DNA of 64,000 nucleotides from Vibrio hangzhouensis (GTDB lineage Bacteria > Pseudomonadota > Gammaproteobacteria > Enterobacterales > Vibrionaceae), in assembly GCF_900107935.1 (NCBI RefSeq), contig NZ_FNVG01000002.1:186001-250000 (forward strand), given 5' to 3'. Of this stretch, positions 1-9,124 are shown piece by piece. Both the position numbers and the translations under genes were made by a program. The notes under the pieces are model-generated. The model worked only from the letters and a program-made list of their open reading frames with translations, was not told the DNA's origin and ran no database searches. The stretch's first letter is position 1, and each line of letters opens with the position of its first letter.

Positions 1-1241
1 ATCTGTGAAATCTTATCATCGACGCTACGTTTGCTTCTCTTCAACTGATTTACCGTTAACGCTGCAATTTGATTCGCTACCTGCCAACGCTGAGTTAACG
101 CAGAAGCACTGTTGAAATCGGCATCGTTATCTGACCAACCGGCTGGTGATCCGGCCATGAATGGCTCCTGGCCAAGCTGGCGGAGCATAGAGTGCATCTG
201 TTTCTGATTCGGTTCAAAATCAGCGCTTCTCAGCACGGCAAAAAACCATTCCTGGGGGGTACGGTAGCGTAATGGCTCACCAACACTCGCAAGTGGACTG
301 TTGAGCAGCGTAATGTACACCGGGATCAACATCCCCTGATTATCAAGCCAGACCTGAGCCATTTCTTCGACCAGTGACGAATGGCCATCACCATAAAAGT
401 GCTGAACTAACTTGGAACAAATATGTCTGGCTGTTTTCTCATGGGCGGCAAGATCACGCAAGCAGGCTATCCCCTGCTCTTCTCCCTCCTGATCATAAAT
501 GGTTCCCAGTACCTTTATCGCTCCTGGCTCATGCATCGCCGGAATAAAACGGTAACCCGGACTACTGGCTTTCAAACTCACCGACCATCCAGTGATCCCT
601 TCAGCCAGTTCAATAACATCATTTTGGCTATAGCCGCCATCTACCCCGAGAGTGTGAAGCTCGAGGATCTCGCGAGCCAGATTTTCATTTAGCCCTTTAT
701 TGCGCTTTTGTCCCGCCTTGGAGTTGGGACCGATGGACTGATGGTTATCCAGATACATCAACATCGCCGGGTGTTGGCAGACGGCCAGTAACATCGAAGG
801 AAAGTCGACACTCCAGAGCTCACGTATCACCTCATTTTCCACCCCTGATGCGATTGGGCGAACCCGGCGAGTGTCTGCAGATACAGTAAAATGATTGCTC
901 CAGAACTGAATGATCCGCTCTTGAAAACTCAAGGGCGTATGAAGAGTCTGAAGGTTTCTTGCATGAACAAGGTTACGGTAGCTCTCCTGAAAGAACGCAT
1001 TGCCGGACTTGGTAAACTGCTTTTTCTGTTCCTGTGTCTTAGCCGCTTTACGCTGGCGGCTTAACTCGCCAAGGCGAGCAAGGATTTCGATTGTGGTGGG
1101 GAGTTCTGTTATGGCGTTGTGAACATACGGCTGCGATTTAAGCTGCTCTTTTGGGATCAACTCTGGCTTTGCATCGCCAACCCGCGGTCCCAAACCGAAG
1201 CGCTGCGCAGTAATGTAGTGAGCAGTATCCGTATTTTCCAT
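1..1241 (-). CDS. DUF1800 family protein (3' end beyond the window)
   Basis: An open frame on the minus strand runs without a stop from the ATG at 1241 to the window edge, giving 413 codons of a longer protein. A GAGG ribosome site lies five bases before the ATG. The translation carries hallmarks of DUF1800 (PF08811): RFGLGPR near residue 14, FWSNHFTVS, and the block NENLAREILELHTLGVDGGY followed by AEGITGW. Members of this family have no firm biochemical role and are usually paired with a DUF1501 gene, which would lie off the left edge. No signal peptide is visible, although many relatives are exported. The missing part is the C-terminus. Confidence 0.85.
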   Translation of the reverse strand, partial: MENTDTAHYITAQRFGLGPRVGDAKPELIPKEQLKSQPYVHNAITELPTTIEILARLGELSRQRKAAKTQEQKKQFTKSGNAFFQESYRNLVHARNLQTLHTPLSFQERIIQFWSNHFTVSADTRRVRPIASGVENEVIRELWSVDFPSMLLAVCQHPAMLMYLDNHQSIGPNSKAGQKRNKGLNENLAREILELHTLGVDGGYSQNDVIELAEGITGWSVSLKASSPGYRFIPAMHEPGAIKVLGTIYDQEGEEQGIACLRDLAAHEKTARHICSKLVQHFYGDGHSSLVEEMAQVWLDNQGMLIPVYITLLNSPLASVGEPLRYRTPQEWFFAVLRSADFEPNQKQMHSMLRQLGQEPFMAGSPAGWSDNDADFNSASALTQRWQVANQIAALTVNQLKRSKRSVDDKISQ

Positions 1242-1321
1242 GACAACCTCGCATAGCCCGTAATAGATAAAGCATTACACACTAAGCAAAAATTGCACAA
1301 CTGCTCTGACGATAAAATGAC

Positions 1322-1348
1322 AAACGGCGCTCTCACAGAGCGCCGTTT
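1322..1348 (-). terminator. Rho-independent-type hairpin
   Basis: Perfect 12-bp inverted repeat AAACGGCGCTCT / AGAGCGCCGTTT with a 3-base loop, 26 bp past the stop of the 116-residue minus-strand gene. The minus transcript continues into a T-rich stretch, so it most likely ends that gene. Confidence 0.65.
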
Positions 1349-1373
1349 AATTACTGCATATGCCAACCCGCTA

Positions 1374-1724
1374 TTACGAGCGTTTAGGCTGCTTATACGT
1401 TTTACCTGCCGTCTTGTAGGTTTCACTCTGCTTAATGTCGAACATTGCATCAAAGAACCAGGCAACGAACTTAATCACGTCGTCACCTTCATTCATGATG
1501 TACTCGACATACTCTTGCTCATCACCATTGTCGTCTACGTCAGTAAACACGTGATAAATACGCTGTTCACCATCCACATCTGCCAACGCAAACTGACCGC
1601 TCAGACTGTTAGCTGCCTCGACGATCTCTGGATTCTCAACACTTTTGAGTTTATTCAGAGCGTCTGGAAGCGTTTTAAACTCACACAGTTGCATGACGAG
1701 CAATTGGAATTCTAGTTGTTGCAT
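1374..1724 (-). CDS. Conserved hypothetical protein, 116 aa
   Basis: I do not recognise a family. The protein is acidic in the middle (a DVDDNGDEQEYVEYIMNEGDD stretch is spread over about residues 63-83) and ends in a basic tail (KTAGKTYKQPKRS). No signal peptide or membrane segment is seen, so it is probably cytosolic. It is separated from the DUF1800 gene by a strong hairpin and lies just downstream of the peptidoglycan endopeptidase gene on the same strand with a 27-bp gap, so it may be read from that promoter. The ribosome site before the chosen ATG is weak; an internal ATG ten codons in is an alternative start. Confidence 0.7.
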   Translation of the reverse strand: MQQLEFQLLVMQLCEFKTLPDALNKLKSVENPEIVEAANSLSGQFALADVDGEQRIYHVFTDVDDNGDEQEYVEYIMNEGDDVIKFVAWFFDAMFDIKQSETYKTAGKTYKQPKRS

Positions 1725-1751
1725 TCATTACACCATTTTATGTCTGGAAGC

Positions 1752-3062
1752 CTACAAGCTCGCCAGTTTTGTCTCTTGTCTTTCAAGCATGGCATCTAAC
1801 TCGTCACGACGAGCGATAAACTGCTTGAGTTCGTTCTTGGGCACAGAGTCTGCCATAGGAATGTTCGCTCGCATAGCATTAACTGGTCGACCACGAGAAA
1901 TCAATTCGTAATGCAGATGAGGTCCTGTTACCCGCCCTGTAGCCCCAGAAAGACCAATACGCGTTCCACGCGTCACTTTTTGGCCTTTTCGAACCAAAAT
2001 TTTGCTCAGATGCAAATAGCGTGTTTTGTAGGGACCACCATGGTCAATTACGACGTATTTGCCCGCGTAAGGATGGTTACGGACCATAGAAACGACACCA
2101 TCGCCCGTGGTGTAAACATTCGTCCCGGTGCGAACCCCAAAATCAGTGCCATTATGCGGCGCAACCCGCCCCGTAACCGGGTGTTTTCGGTTTGGATTAA
2201 AGCTAGAAGTAACACGGTGGTTTTTCACCGGGTAGCGCATAAACGCTCGTTGAAGACTATCACCCTTCGCATCATAATATTGCCCATTGCTGTGCAGATA
2301 CGCTGAGTACATCGCGCCGCGGTTAAAGATCTTTATCGCCTGAATCTCAGAATTTCCCGTAGGTGTTCCTTCTACGAACTGACTTTTCTTGACCACTTCA
2401 AAACGGTCACCTGCTCGAAGGTCACGGGTGAAACTGATCTTATCTTTAAGGAGTGTCACAACCTGGTCGATCTCTCTTGGATTAAGACCCAGTTTGTTTG
2501 CCGATGCTGAAAAGCTGCCATTAATCTCCCCGACCATGGCGACCGACTCCCACACTCCAGGGATGGAAATGTCTTTAAACTCAAAACTGCCATCTTCAAG
2601 GCGCTGATAAAGGGCCTTTTCAGCAATGCTTCGGGCAATTTCGAGTTTTGCCAGTGCCCCTGTCGCTTCATCTTGCCAAAGACGTATGTTGTCGCCTGGG
2701 CGAATGGTATCAAGAACGAGGTAATCCAGATCAGTTTCCATCACCGACATCATGTCTCTATACGGGAAACCAAGCTGATCAAAAATTTGGCTCAGACTGT
2801 CACCAGATTGCACTGTATAGGCATATTTGGGTGGCAACTCTGCTTGCGGTAATTCCTTTTCTACCCCTTCAGGGCTGATAACTTTTGCAATCGGCGAGTC
2901 ATTTAAGTCCAGCTCGACCGTACCGTTGAGATTGGATCCTGGTAAGCTATGTAGAAATATAAACGCAGCCACAAAAGGCACGCTAAAAGCGAGACCGCGT
3001 TTTAATTTTTTCGACGGAGTCCTTGCTGCGCTTAGGCCGCCTGTAGGTTGATTCGATTGCAC
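1752..3062 (-). CDS. shyA: M23 family peptidoglycan DD-endopeptidase, ShyA-like
   Basis: Predicted periplasmic zinc endopeptidase that cuts peptide crosslinks in peptidoglycan to allow cell-wall expansion. The 436-residue protein has a basic N-terminus and one hydrophobic anchor (about residues 25-40), a LysM/OapA-like segment beginning YTVQSGDSLSQIFDQLG (about 82-98), a linker domain, and a C-terminal M23 domain. Catalytic-site motifs are visible: HNGTDFG (H-x3-D) and the closing GPHLHYEL (H-x-H). Length and order match Vibrio cholerae ShyA (about 430 residues). The symbol rests on this resemblance; a sister paralogue such as ShyC is the alternative, although the internal LysM favours ShyA. 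Confidence 0.85.
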   Translation of the reverse strand: MQSNQPTGGLSAARTPSKKLKRGLAFSVPFVAAFIFLHSLPGSNLNGTVELDLNDSPIAKVISPEGVEKELPQAELPPKYAYTVQSGDSLSQIFDQLGFPYRDMMSVMETDLDYLVLDTIRPGDNIRLWQDEATGALAKLEIARSIAEKALYQRLEDGSFEFKDISIPGVWESVAMVGEINGSFSASANKLGLNPREIDQVVTLLKDKISFTRDLRAGDRFEVVKKSQFVEGTPTGNSEIQAIKIFNRGAMYSAYLHSNGQYYDAKGDSLQRAFMRYPVKNHRVTSSFNPNRKHPVTGRVAPHNGTDFGVRTGTNVYTTGDGVVSMVRNHPYAGKYVVIDHGGPYKTRYLHLSKILVRKGQKVTRGTRIGLSGATGRVTGPHLHYELISRGRPVNAMRANIPMADSVPKNELKQFIARRDELDAMLERQETKLASL

Positions 3063-3172
3063 AATGGTTCCGATGCATTTCGTTAGTGATAAGCCTTAAG
3101 AGTAATCGTTTCTATCGCTAATTGCACCAGAATGTCGTGAAAAGAAAGGTAAAAGATGTGATAAGAGTGTAA

Positions 3173-3199
3173 AAAAGCGAAGCTTGTCGCTTCGCTTTT
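3173..3199 (-). terminator. Intrinsic terminator of the CBM48-like gene
   Basis: AAAAGCGAAGC / GCTTCGCTTTT, an 11-bp stem with a 5-base loop. The run of A at 3171-3176 becomes a U-tract on the minus transcript. It lies just past the stop of the gene at 3223-3531. Confidence 0.75.
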
Positions 3200-3222
3200 C
3201 GGGCTAACAGGATTATTGATAA

Positions 3223-3531
3223 CTAAGCTTCACAAACTTCGTTCGTTTTCACGATGCAGTTGTCAGCACCAAAGTCATTTGGCACGTACTGATCCGCCTC
3301 AGCATCGTTAACCCAAACAGTGTCATTCACCAGATAGCGGAACTGAAATTCCGCATTCTTCGGAAGACGCGTTTTGTATTTGAACGATTTGGTCTTCGCT
3401 ACCTTTTTCATTGGCACAGGTTCCCAGTTGTGAAACTCCGCCATAAGTACCGCACTCTGGACATCTTTGCCATCAAGCTCAAAGGTCACTTCTACTTCAT
3501 CTTTAGTTTTAAAAAAACGCTTATTGATCAT
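3223..3531 (-). CDS. Isoamylase early-set (CBM48-like) domain protein, 102 aa
   Basis: A single small immunoglobulin-like glycogen-binding type domain. The pattern VLMAEFHNWEPVPMKK followed by FQFRYLVNDTVWVNDAEADQYVPNDFG matches the N-terminal E-set of glycogen-branching enzymes and the AMPK glycogen-binding domain, here standing alone without a catalytic domain. It may bind glycogen or other alpha-glucans in the cytosol; no enzyme activity is expected. It is monocistronic, with its own terminator. The start ATG follows GGAGCTTGCG, an acceptable ribosome site. Family assignment is firm, function is inferred. Confidence 0.8.
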   Translation of the reverse strand: MINKRFFKTKDEVEVTFELDGKDVQSAVLMAEFHNWEPVPMKKVAKTKSFKYKTRLPKNAEFQFRYLVNDTVWVNDAEADQYVPNDFGADNCIVKTNEVCEA

Positions 3532-3654
3532 CGCAAGCTCCGTTTGTCTAAAAAAATAACAACATCAAAACCCCATATTATGTAATCAAGCTCACATTCT
3601 CAACACCATATGTAATAAAGATATATATCGGTTACTTATAGAAACAAAATCCAA

Positions 3655-4281
3655 TTAACATCCTGTCAGTTGACTGTTTTCCAGTATACAAGACAACGTA
3701 CCTTCCAAATTGGGAGGCTCTGCCATCGACTGCTCCGGGCCATGGCTCTTATACAGAAACTCAACCTGAGAACCATTTAACGTCAGGGACTGAATATCAA
3801 CCCTGTCTCCCGCCAATTTGGCGTCTGCGAGGATAACCCTTTGTCTCGTTTCATCCCATTGGAAAACACCGAGATAATAGAAGACCCCAGATCCCTGGTT
3901 ACTGACAGCAAACGGCACCAGCGCTGCTTTCAGAACATTGTTCTCGTACACCAACTGCTTGTATCTGTAGAGAAGATAAACACTACCGCGCGCCATACCA
4001 TCATCATAGCTACCAGCAGCGACCTGTTTTTCGGCATCGATATCAGTCAGCAATGAAAAGGCGCTGGTTTCCGGTACCTGTATCGTCCAAGGATTGGCGA
4101 CTTTCAATCCCAATATGGTTTCCACGACATCATCATGTACTACCGCTTGCTGAGAAGGGAATTTTGCCATGATCTCCTCATCCGTTAACGAGAAGCGATA
4201 AACACCAGCTCCTATAACGATGACTAGAAGGCAAAGAGGGATAAAAAGAATCAATGGAACGGGGAGCTTCTTACTGGGCAT
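3655..4281 (-). CDS. Hypothetical single-pass membrane protein, 208 aa
   Basis: I do not recognise a family. One hydrophobic helix lies at about residues 6-25 (LPVPLILFIPLCLLVIVIGAG), followed by a soluble domain presumably in the periplasm, beginning FSLTDEEIMAKFPSQQ. The extreme C-terminus contains two cysteines (SCILENSQLTGC) that could form a disulfide. I chose the ATG at 4281; an upstream TTG five codons earlier is possible. The gene diverges from the YjiH-family gene, and no terminator is evident in the 123 bp before the next minus-strand gene. Confidence 0.65.
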   Translation of the reverse strand: MPSKKLPVPLILFIPLCLLVIVIGAGVYRFSLTDEEIMAKFPSQQAVVHDDVVETILGLKVANPWTIQVPETSAFSLLTDIDAEKQVAAGSYDDGMARGSVYLLYRYKQLVYENNVLKAALVPFAVSNQGSGVFYYLGVFQWDETRQRVILADAKLAGDRVDIQSLTLNGSQVEFLYKSHGPEQSMAEPPNLEGTLSCILENSQLTGC

Positions 4282-4578
4282 TATTATTATTCTCAATAAT
4301 TTAACTTCATGGTTAAGTTTAGCGTTTTCTCAGACAAGCTCAAAGCGTGTTTAGCCACTATACTCAATGAAATTGCTTTATTTTCTATTAATACATTCTT
4401 TTGCATATTATTAACCTGGCTAGTCAGTTATCGTGAATATTTAGTCTTTATTGATGAATAGTATTGCCATCACCCATAAAAAGCAGTAATCTTGCGCACA
4501 ATGAGCAAATATGGATGTTTAGTGAATAAATAGGCAACGGAATTGTCCATTACTAACTACTTGTCACACGAGAAAAAA
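4282..4578. other. Divergent intergenic region, 297 bp
   Basis: AT-rich spacer that must hold the promoters of the membrane hypothetical (minus) and the YjiH-family gene (plus). I found no clear operator, hairpin or small ORF in it. Confidence 0.5.
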
Positions 4579-5949
4579 ATGCAAAATAGTGCTCAATCAG
4601 TGCCTGAAACTGGTAAGAAAGGCAACTTCTGGATGTTCTTCATCCCGTCACTTATCGGTCTGTTCCTGTTTATGGCGCCAATCAGCTACGATGGCGGTTT
4701 AACCATACCTGTCGCCGTATTGGCGAAGTCATTGCAAGCTGCTGTTGGTGATTTCATAGTCCCTCTGGTTACCGCTATTATTGCGTTGATGGCAGTGGCG
4801 TCCATTCTGAGCCGAGTGTTCAAGCCTGCATTTATCAGCAATAACGAATTTTTAAACGGCCTTTTCAACCCTAGTCCAATGTGGCTTGCTGTGCGTGTGA
4901 TTGGTGGTCTTGCTGTAGTAATGACTTACTTTCAGGTGGGCCCTGAGGCTATCTGGGAAGAAAACACCGGTGGGTTGGTTCTGGAAGGCCTGCTTCCGAC
5001 ACTGTTCGCCGTATTCATTTTTGCCGGTCTACTGCTTCCTCTACTTCTCAATTTTGGCTTGCTAGAACTGTTTGGCGCTCTACTGAGCAAAATCATGCGC
5101 CCTGTGTTTAACCTGCCAGGTCGTGGTGCCATTGACTGTATGGCTTCTTGGCTTGGTGACGGCAGTGTCGGTATCTTGCTGACCAGCAAACAGTATGAAA
5201 GTAAATTCTATACTATGCGTGAAGCGGCGGTAATTGGTACCACCTTCTCTGCGGTTTCTATTACTTTCAGCCTGGTGGTTATTGCTCAGGTCGAACTGGA
5301 ACACCTGTTCCTTCCATTCTATGGTGCGATTTGCCTCGCTGGTGTGGTGGCTGCGATTATTATTCCGCGCTTACCGCCGCTGCGTAACAAGAAAGATGTG
5401 TTTATCGACGGAACCAAACCAGAAAAGGACGCCGAAGTCATTCCAACAGGCCACTCTACCTTCTCTTGGGGTATGGATCTGGCACTTAAACGTGCTGGCA
5501 AAGTAACTTCCGTGAAGTCTGTATTTGGTGAAGGCATCAAAAACGCTGTTGATATGGTATTTGGTGTGCTCCCTGTTGTTATGGGTCTGGGTACTGTCGC
5601 TCTGGTTATCGCTGAATACACGTCAGTATTCGAGATTTTGGGCATGCCGTTTATCCCTTATCTTGAGCTACTTGGTGTGCCTGAAGCGGTTGCCGCGTCA
5701 AAAACTATGGTGGTTGGTTTTGCCGATATGTTTATCCCATCGATTCTGGCAGCCTCTATCAACAACGAAATGACGCGTTTTGTGATTGCAGCAATGTCTG
5801 TTACTCAGTTGATTTATATGTCTGAAGTAGGTGCCCTGCTATTAGGTAGCCGCATCCCTGTCAACATCGTTGAGCTATTCGCGATTTTCATTCTGCGTAC
5901 TCTGATCACCCTACCAGTGATCGCCGGGGTTGCTCACCTGATATTCTAG
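4579..5949 (+). CDS. YjiH family inner-membrane protein with nucleoside-recognition (gate) domains
   Basis: A 456-residue polytopic membrane protein with about ten hydrophobic segments. The repeated gate-type sequences (GLLELFGALLSKIMRPVFNL near residue 160 and the second half around VFGVLPVVMGLGTVALVIAEY) are those of the YjiH/SpoIIM-like nucleoside-recognition family. E. coli YjiH is uncharacterised; gate domains occur in transporters, so a transport role is likely but the substrate is unknown. I chose the ATG at 4579, after ACGAGAAAAAA, over a TTG 36 bases upstream. It is monocistronic with a strong terminator. Confidence 0.8.
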   Translation: MQNSAQSVPETGKKGNFWMFFIPSLIGLFLFMAPISYDGGLTIPVAVLAKSLQAAVGDFIVPLVTAIIALMAVASILSRVFKPAFISNNEFLNGLFNPSPMWLAVRVIGGLAVVMTYFQVGPEAIWEENTGGLVLEGLLPTLFAVFIFAGLLLPLLLNFGLLELFGALLSKIMRPVFNLPGRGAIDCMASWLGDGSVGILLTSKQYESKFYTMREAAVIGTTFSAVSITFSLVVIAQVELEHLFLPFYGAICLAGVVAAIIIPRLPPLRNKKDVFIDGTKPEKDAEVIPTGHSTFSWGMDLALKRAGKVTSVKSVFGEGIKNAVDMVFGVLPVVMGLGTVALVIAEYTSVFEILGMPFIPYLELLGVPEAVAASKTMVVGFADMFIPSILAASINNEMTRFVIAAMSVTQLIYMSEVGALLLGSRIPVNIVELFAIFILRTLITLPVIAGVAHLIF

Positions 5950-5965
5950 TCATCGATCACGTTTG

Positions 5966-5993
5966 AAAGGCTCGCTTCGGCGAGCCTTTTTTT
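5966..5993 (+). terminator. Intrinsic terminator after the YjiH-family gene
   Basis: AAAGGCTCG CTTCGG CGAGCCTTT followed by further T residues; the loop is of the stable CTTCGG type. It lies 17 bp after the stop codon. Confidence 0.9.
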
Positions 5994-6087
5994 ATATCAG
6001 ACAACAATTGTGAACGAATATCTATTTTCCATAGCTATCAGAAAGACATGTCATTTACTTTATTAATGGGTTGTTTAGTATGTGAAC

Positions 6088-6200
6088 ACTCGCACAATGT
6101 GCGAGTCTTTGCAGTGGAGCAATGACGTTAAGTCATCGCCAATAAAACAACTAAGGCTCTTAGGATAAAGAGTCCACATTGCGATTCAATCGCAGGGAAG
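6088..6200 (+). promoter_or_regulatory. Hairpin-rich leader of the TraF-like gene
   Basis: Four inverted repeats follow one another just before the start codon: ACTCGCAC-aat-GTGCGAGT (6088-6106), ATGAC-gttaa-GTCAT (6122-6136), GG-CTCTT/AAGAG-t-CC with one bulge (6155-6175), and TGCGA-ttcaa-TCGCA (6180-6194). The last directly abuts the GGGAAG ribosome site at 6195-6200. The first could be a weak terminator or attenuator; the last could mask ribosome entry. Reading it as a regulatory 5' UTR is inference. Confidence 0.4.
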
Positions 6201-6204
6201 AATA

Positions 6205-7338
6205 ATGAAACGAATGACACTTTTGGCTATGAGTGTGCTGACTGCCACTACGCCGTTTATATCGAATGCAGCAAACAATATGATCGAAGCCCGTGGAGCC
6301 GCTATGGGCAACACTGGGGTGGCTTCCGCCGATTACCTGACTGCAGGGCTCTATAACCCCGCATTGGCCGCGAGCTTTCACGAGAGCGACGATGTCGGGC
6401 TATTGCTGCCGACCTTAGGCGGTGAGGGCCGCGATAGTGATGACAGTATCTCGACACTGAACGATCTACAATCGCTAATTGAACGGTATGAAAGTGATGG
6501 GCAGACAGATCCAGATATACTAACTGAAATCAATCGTCTGCTCGATCAACTCGAGGGTAATAAGCCAACAACGGTGACTGCCACACTTGGCTTTGCGCTT
6601 GCTATCCCTTCTCATCTTGTATCGACTAACCTCTATGCTCGAGGCTACGCCGAGGCGATTGCAGCACCTATAATCGTAAAGGACAGCTATACAAGTTCTC
6701 TTGTACAAATGCAAGCGTTTGCCAGTGCAGAGCTTGGGCTAGCAATGGGAAAGAGCTTCACTATTGCTAATCAAGATGTTTCGTTTGGCATTACCCCCAA
6801 GTTTCAAAAACTTCGCACTTACGCATTGATTGCGAGTGTCGCCGACTTTGACGCCGATAATGCAGAAGACAGCATGGTTGAAAAGAGCGCTTTCAACTTC
6901 GACTTAGGCGCCGCCTGGAACTACAACAATTGGCGTATGGGTCTGGCTGTTCGTGATATTTTGGCTCAAGAAGTTGATGTCAACAACGTCAGCGGGCAAA
7001 AAATCGACACCTACAAACTAAATCCTATGGTGACCGTTGGCACGGCCTACAACGGTGAGTTTATTACTGCGGCCGTGGATATCGAACTGACCAAGCAGGA
7101 ACGCTTCGCCTCACTCAATGACGAAACCCAATACCTTCGTTTCGGTATAGAAGGCAATGCCTGGGATTGGGCGCAATTGCGTGCCGGCTATGAGGTTGAT
7201 ATGCAGGACAATGCGGACAGCGCTATTACCGCTGGTATCGGCTTGAGCCCGTTTGACGTAGTCAGTCTAGACCTAGCCGGTAGCTACGCAGGCAGTAACC
7301 AAGTGGGTGCATCGGCAAATCTGGCGTTCACCTTCTGA
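6205..7338 (+). CDS. TraF_2-type outer-membrane beta-barrel protein
   Basis: A 377-residue secreted protein with a signal peptide (MKRMTLLAMSVLTATTPFISNA). The mature start NNMIEARGAAMGNTGVASAD and the PAL/NPA motif after it match the family annotated as conjugal transfer TraF (PF13729), which resembles FadL/OmpP1 barrels. The C-terminus ends GASANLAFTF, with a terminal Phe as expected for an outer-membrane barrel. There is no conjugation context here, so the TraF name should not be taken as function. A coiled, acidic insert lies at about residues 75-115. The gene is monocistronic between a structured leader and a strong terminator. Confidence 0.8.
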   Translation: MKRMTLLAMSVLTATTPFISNAANNMIEARGAAMGNTGVASADYLTAGLYNPALAASFHESDDVGLLLPTLGGEGRDSDDSISTLNDLQSLIERYESDGQTDPDILTEINRLLDQLEGNKPTTVTATLGFALAIPSHLVSTNLYARGYAEAIAAPIIVKDSYTSSLVQMQAFASAELGLAMGKSFTIANQDVSFGITPKFQKLRTYALIASVADFDADNAEDSMVEKSAFNFDLGAAWNYNNWRMGLAVRDILAQEVDVNNVSGQKIDTYKLNPMVTVGTAYNGEFITAAVDIELTKQERFASLNDETQYLRFGIEGNAWDWAQLRAGYEVDMQDNADSAITAGIGLSPFDVVSLDLAGSYAGSNQVGASANLAFTF

Positions 7339-7356
7339 TAGCTATTAAGAAACGAC

Positions 7357-7383
7357 AAAACGGAGCCAATCGGCTCCGTTTTT
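7357..7383 (+). terminator. Intrinsic terminator between convergent genes
   Basis: AAAACGGAGCC-aat-cGGCTCCGTTTTT: a GC stem with T-tract on the plus strand and A-tract on the other, so it can also serve the convergent porin gene. Confidence 0.85.
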
Positions 7384-7420
7384 CATTAAGGCAGTGTATC
7401 TGTTCTATACGGCTAAGCGC

Positions 7421-8521
7421 TTAGAAGAAGTACTTGAAGCGTACACGAACACCTTTGTCTGTATCTTCTTCGAAGATTCTATCTGCAGTTTGGTCATCTA
7501 CTTTCGTGTAGTAAGCACCTAGATAGATAGAGAAGTCGTCTACCGCAAGTACGTCAGCAAACTCATAAGATGCGTAAACCGTATCTACTTTCGCTTTACC
7601 TGTTGTGTAATCAATCTTGTTGCTTTCATAGTCATTGTTCGCGTGGATATAACCTAGACCGAAGCCTTTATACAGCGCGTTCACACCCGCTGTCATGTTC
7701 GTTTCGTCAACTGCGTCCATGTATGCGAAGTTTGCAATTAGGTTCCAGTCAGCGGTTGTGTAGTTTGCGGTCACACCGTAGCCCAGACGGTCAGAAACAT
7801 CTACATCACCATTTGTACCTGCAACAACTACTGCATCTTTAACCAGGTTCGCTTCCATAGAAGCAGCGATACCAAAGTTACCTGCTTGATAGCCGACTAC
7901 CGGACGAAGTAGTACTGCATCTTTTGAGCTCTTGATTTGCTGTCCATGATATTGGTCACCAGCAAACAGCACTGAACGGTCACCAATCATAGATGCAAGT
8001 TCTAAATATAGGTTGTCAAATGACTGGCTGTACATGATTTGGCCGTCAGAACCACGACCACGGCCTTCTTTCATTTGATAAACATATGGTGCATCGCTAG
8101 ATACTAGGTCGTTAGAAGTATCACCAGAATACTCAAGGAAGGTGTCCTGACCTACTGGGAACATATCGAACGCTTCAAAACGACCCATACGTAAGTTCCA
8201 ACCATCTTGTGCACCGAATGCGAACCAAGCATCATCAAGGTTAACCTGACCGTCACTACCCATTAAAGGCTGAACATTTACCTGGAAAACATGGCCTGTG
8301 TTTGTGATACGCTCGCCAGAGAATTCAAGAAGAATACGACCTGTCTGGTTGAACTCTTTATCCGCTTGACCCTCACGGTCCTGGAAGTTGAAGTCAAATT
8401 CAACGTCACCACCGATAGAGAAGTTGCCTTGCTCGTTATCTACGATGCTGATACCAGCGTTAGCAGCCATAGCTGAAGAAACAAGAACTGCAGCTAGCGA
8501 TAGTTTGAAAGTATTTTTCAT
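7421..8521 (-). CDS. Gram-negative outer-membrane porin
   Basis: A 366-residue barrel protein with a signal peptide ending SSAMAANA and mature start GISIVDNEQGNFSIGGDVEF. Alternating beta-strand patterns and a C-terminal phenylalanine (RVRFKYFF) indicate a trimeric porin of the outer membrane. The constriction-loop region carries many charged residues (DTFLEYSGDTSND, MKEGRGRGSDG). The substrate is not deducible; carbohydrate-type porins in Vibrio look similar. The ATG at 8521 follows TTGGGGTTAATA, preferred to a TTG four codons upstream. A CRP-like site sits about 335 bp upstream, suggesting carbon-source control. Confidence 0.85.
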   Translation of the reverse strand: MKNTFKLSLAAVLVSSAMAANAGISIVDNEQGNFSIGGDVEFDFNFQDREGQADKEFNQTGRILLEFSGERITNTGHVFQVNVQPLMGSDGQVNLDDAWFAFGAQDGWNLRMGRFEAFDMFPVGQDTFLEYSGDTSNDLVSSDAPYVYQMKEGRGRGSDGQIMYSQSFDNLYLELASMIGDRSVLFAGDQYHGQQIKSSKDAVLLRPVVGYQAGNFGIAASMEANLVKDAVVVAGTNGDVDVSDRLGYGVTANYTTADWNLIANFAYMDAVDETNMTAGVNALYKGFGLGYIHANNDYESNKIDYTTGKAKVDTVYASYEFADVLAVDDFSIYLGAYYTKVDDQTADRIFEEDTDKGVRVRFKYFF

Positions 8522-8533
8522 TATTAACCCCAA

Positions 8534-9124
8534 GGATTGTAATTAACTATTTTATTATTTTTTTAAAACTCTCGAGTTGTCGTGAATAAGCTTGGAAAAC
8601 ACCTAGAAACTCATTCACCAGTTACATCACTCAAGAGCTTGAAAATCATGTACCGAATGAACGAGAGAAATTTTCAACAAAATTGGCCCTACCAGCAATC
8701 CTAATAATTTGAAAATGCCTATCTAAATCACGTTTTTATAAAAACAATAAAAGCACTAAAAATCAAAGACATAAGTATAAATAAATATACATTTAGCTTT
8801 AAATATATTTCTTGAGGCAATTTAGGGGAACTTTTCTGATGACAACGGCATTTCAGTGATCATGATCACAGATAGAGTTATTAATCAAACTTTAAGTGCG
8901 CGTTAAATATTAGTACTAAATTTCCTGCATTTCTGTTAGCAGCAATCCTTATCAGCTCAACTTTAACAACACAGAATCGGACAATTTAATCAAAATAGAG
9001 GGGTGTATAGAAAATCACCAAATAAGAAACTGGCATTATTAATGCGAACAAACAGACGAAATCTTGCCATTAGTCGCATATGGTCTAAGTTAGAAGTATG
9101 ACGTAATAAAGAGGTGGTGCCGAT
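8534..9124. other. Long AT-rich intergenic region, 591 bp
   Basis: Holds the upstream region of the porin gene (minus) and of a small plus-strand ORF. It is strongly AT-rich with runs of A and T around 8740-8815. Apart from one CRP-like palindrome at 8855-8870 I see no gene or stable hairpin. Confidence 0.5.
8855..8870. promoter_or_regulatory. CRP-like binding site
   Basis: AGTGA-TCATGA-TCACA matches the CRP core TGTGA-N6-TCACA in nine of ten bases. It lies 334 bp before the porin start codon and 255 bp before the small ORF, so which promoter it serves is unclear. Confidence 0.5.

Noticed and set aside
6205-7338. A conjugation gene, as the TraF name would suggest
   Set aside because: The family is a FadL-like outer-membrane barrel and there are no tra, relaxase or mobility genes nearby.
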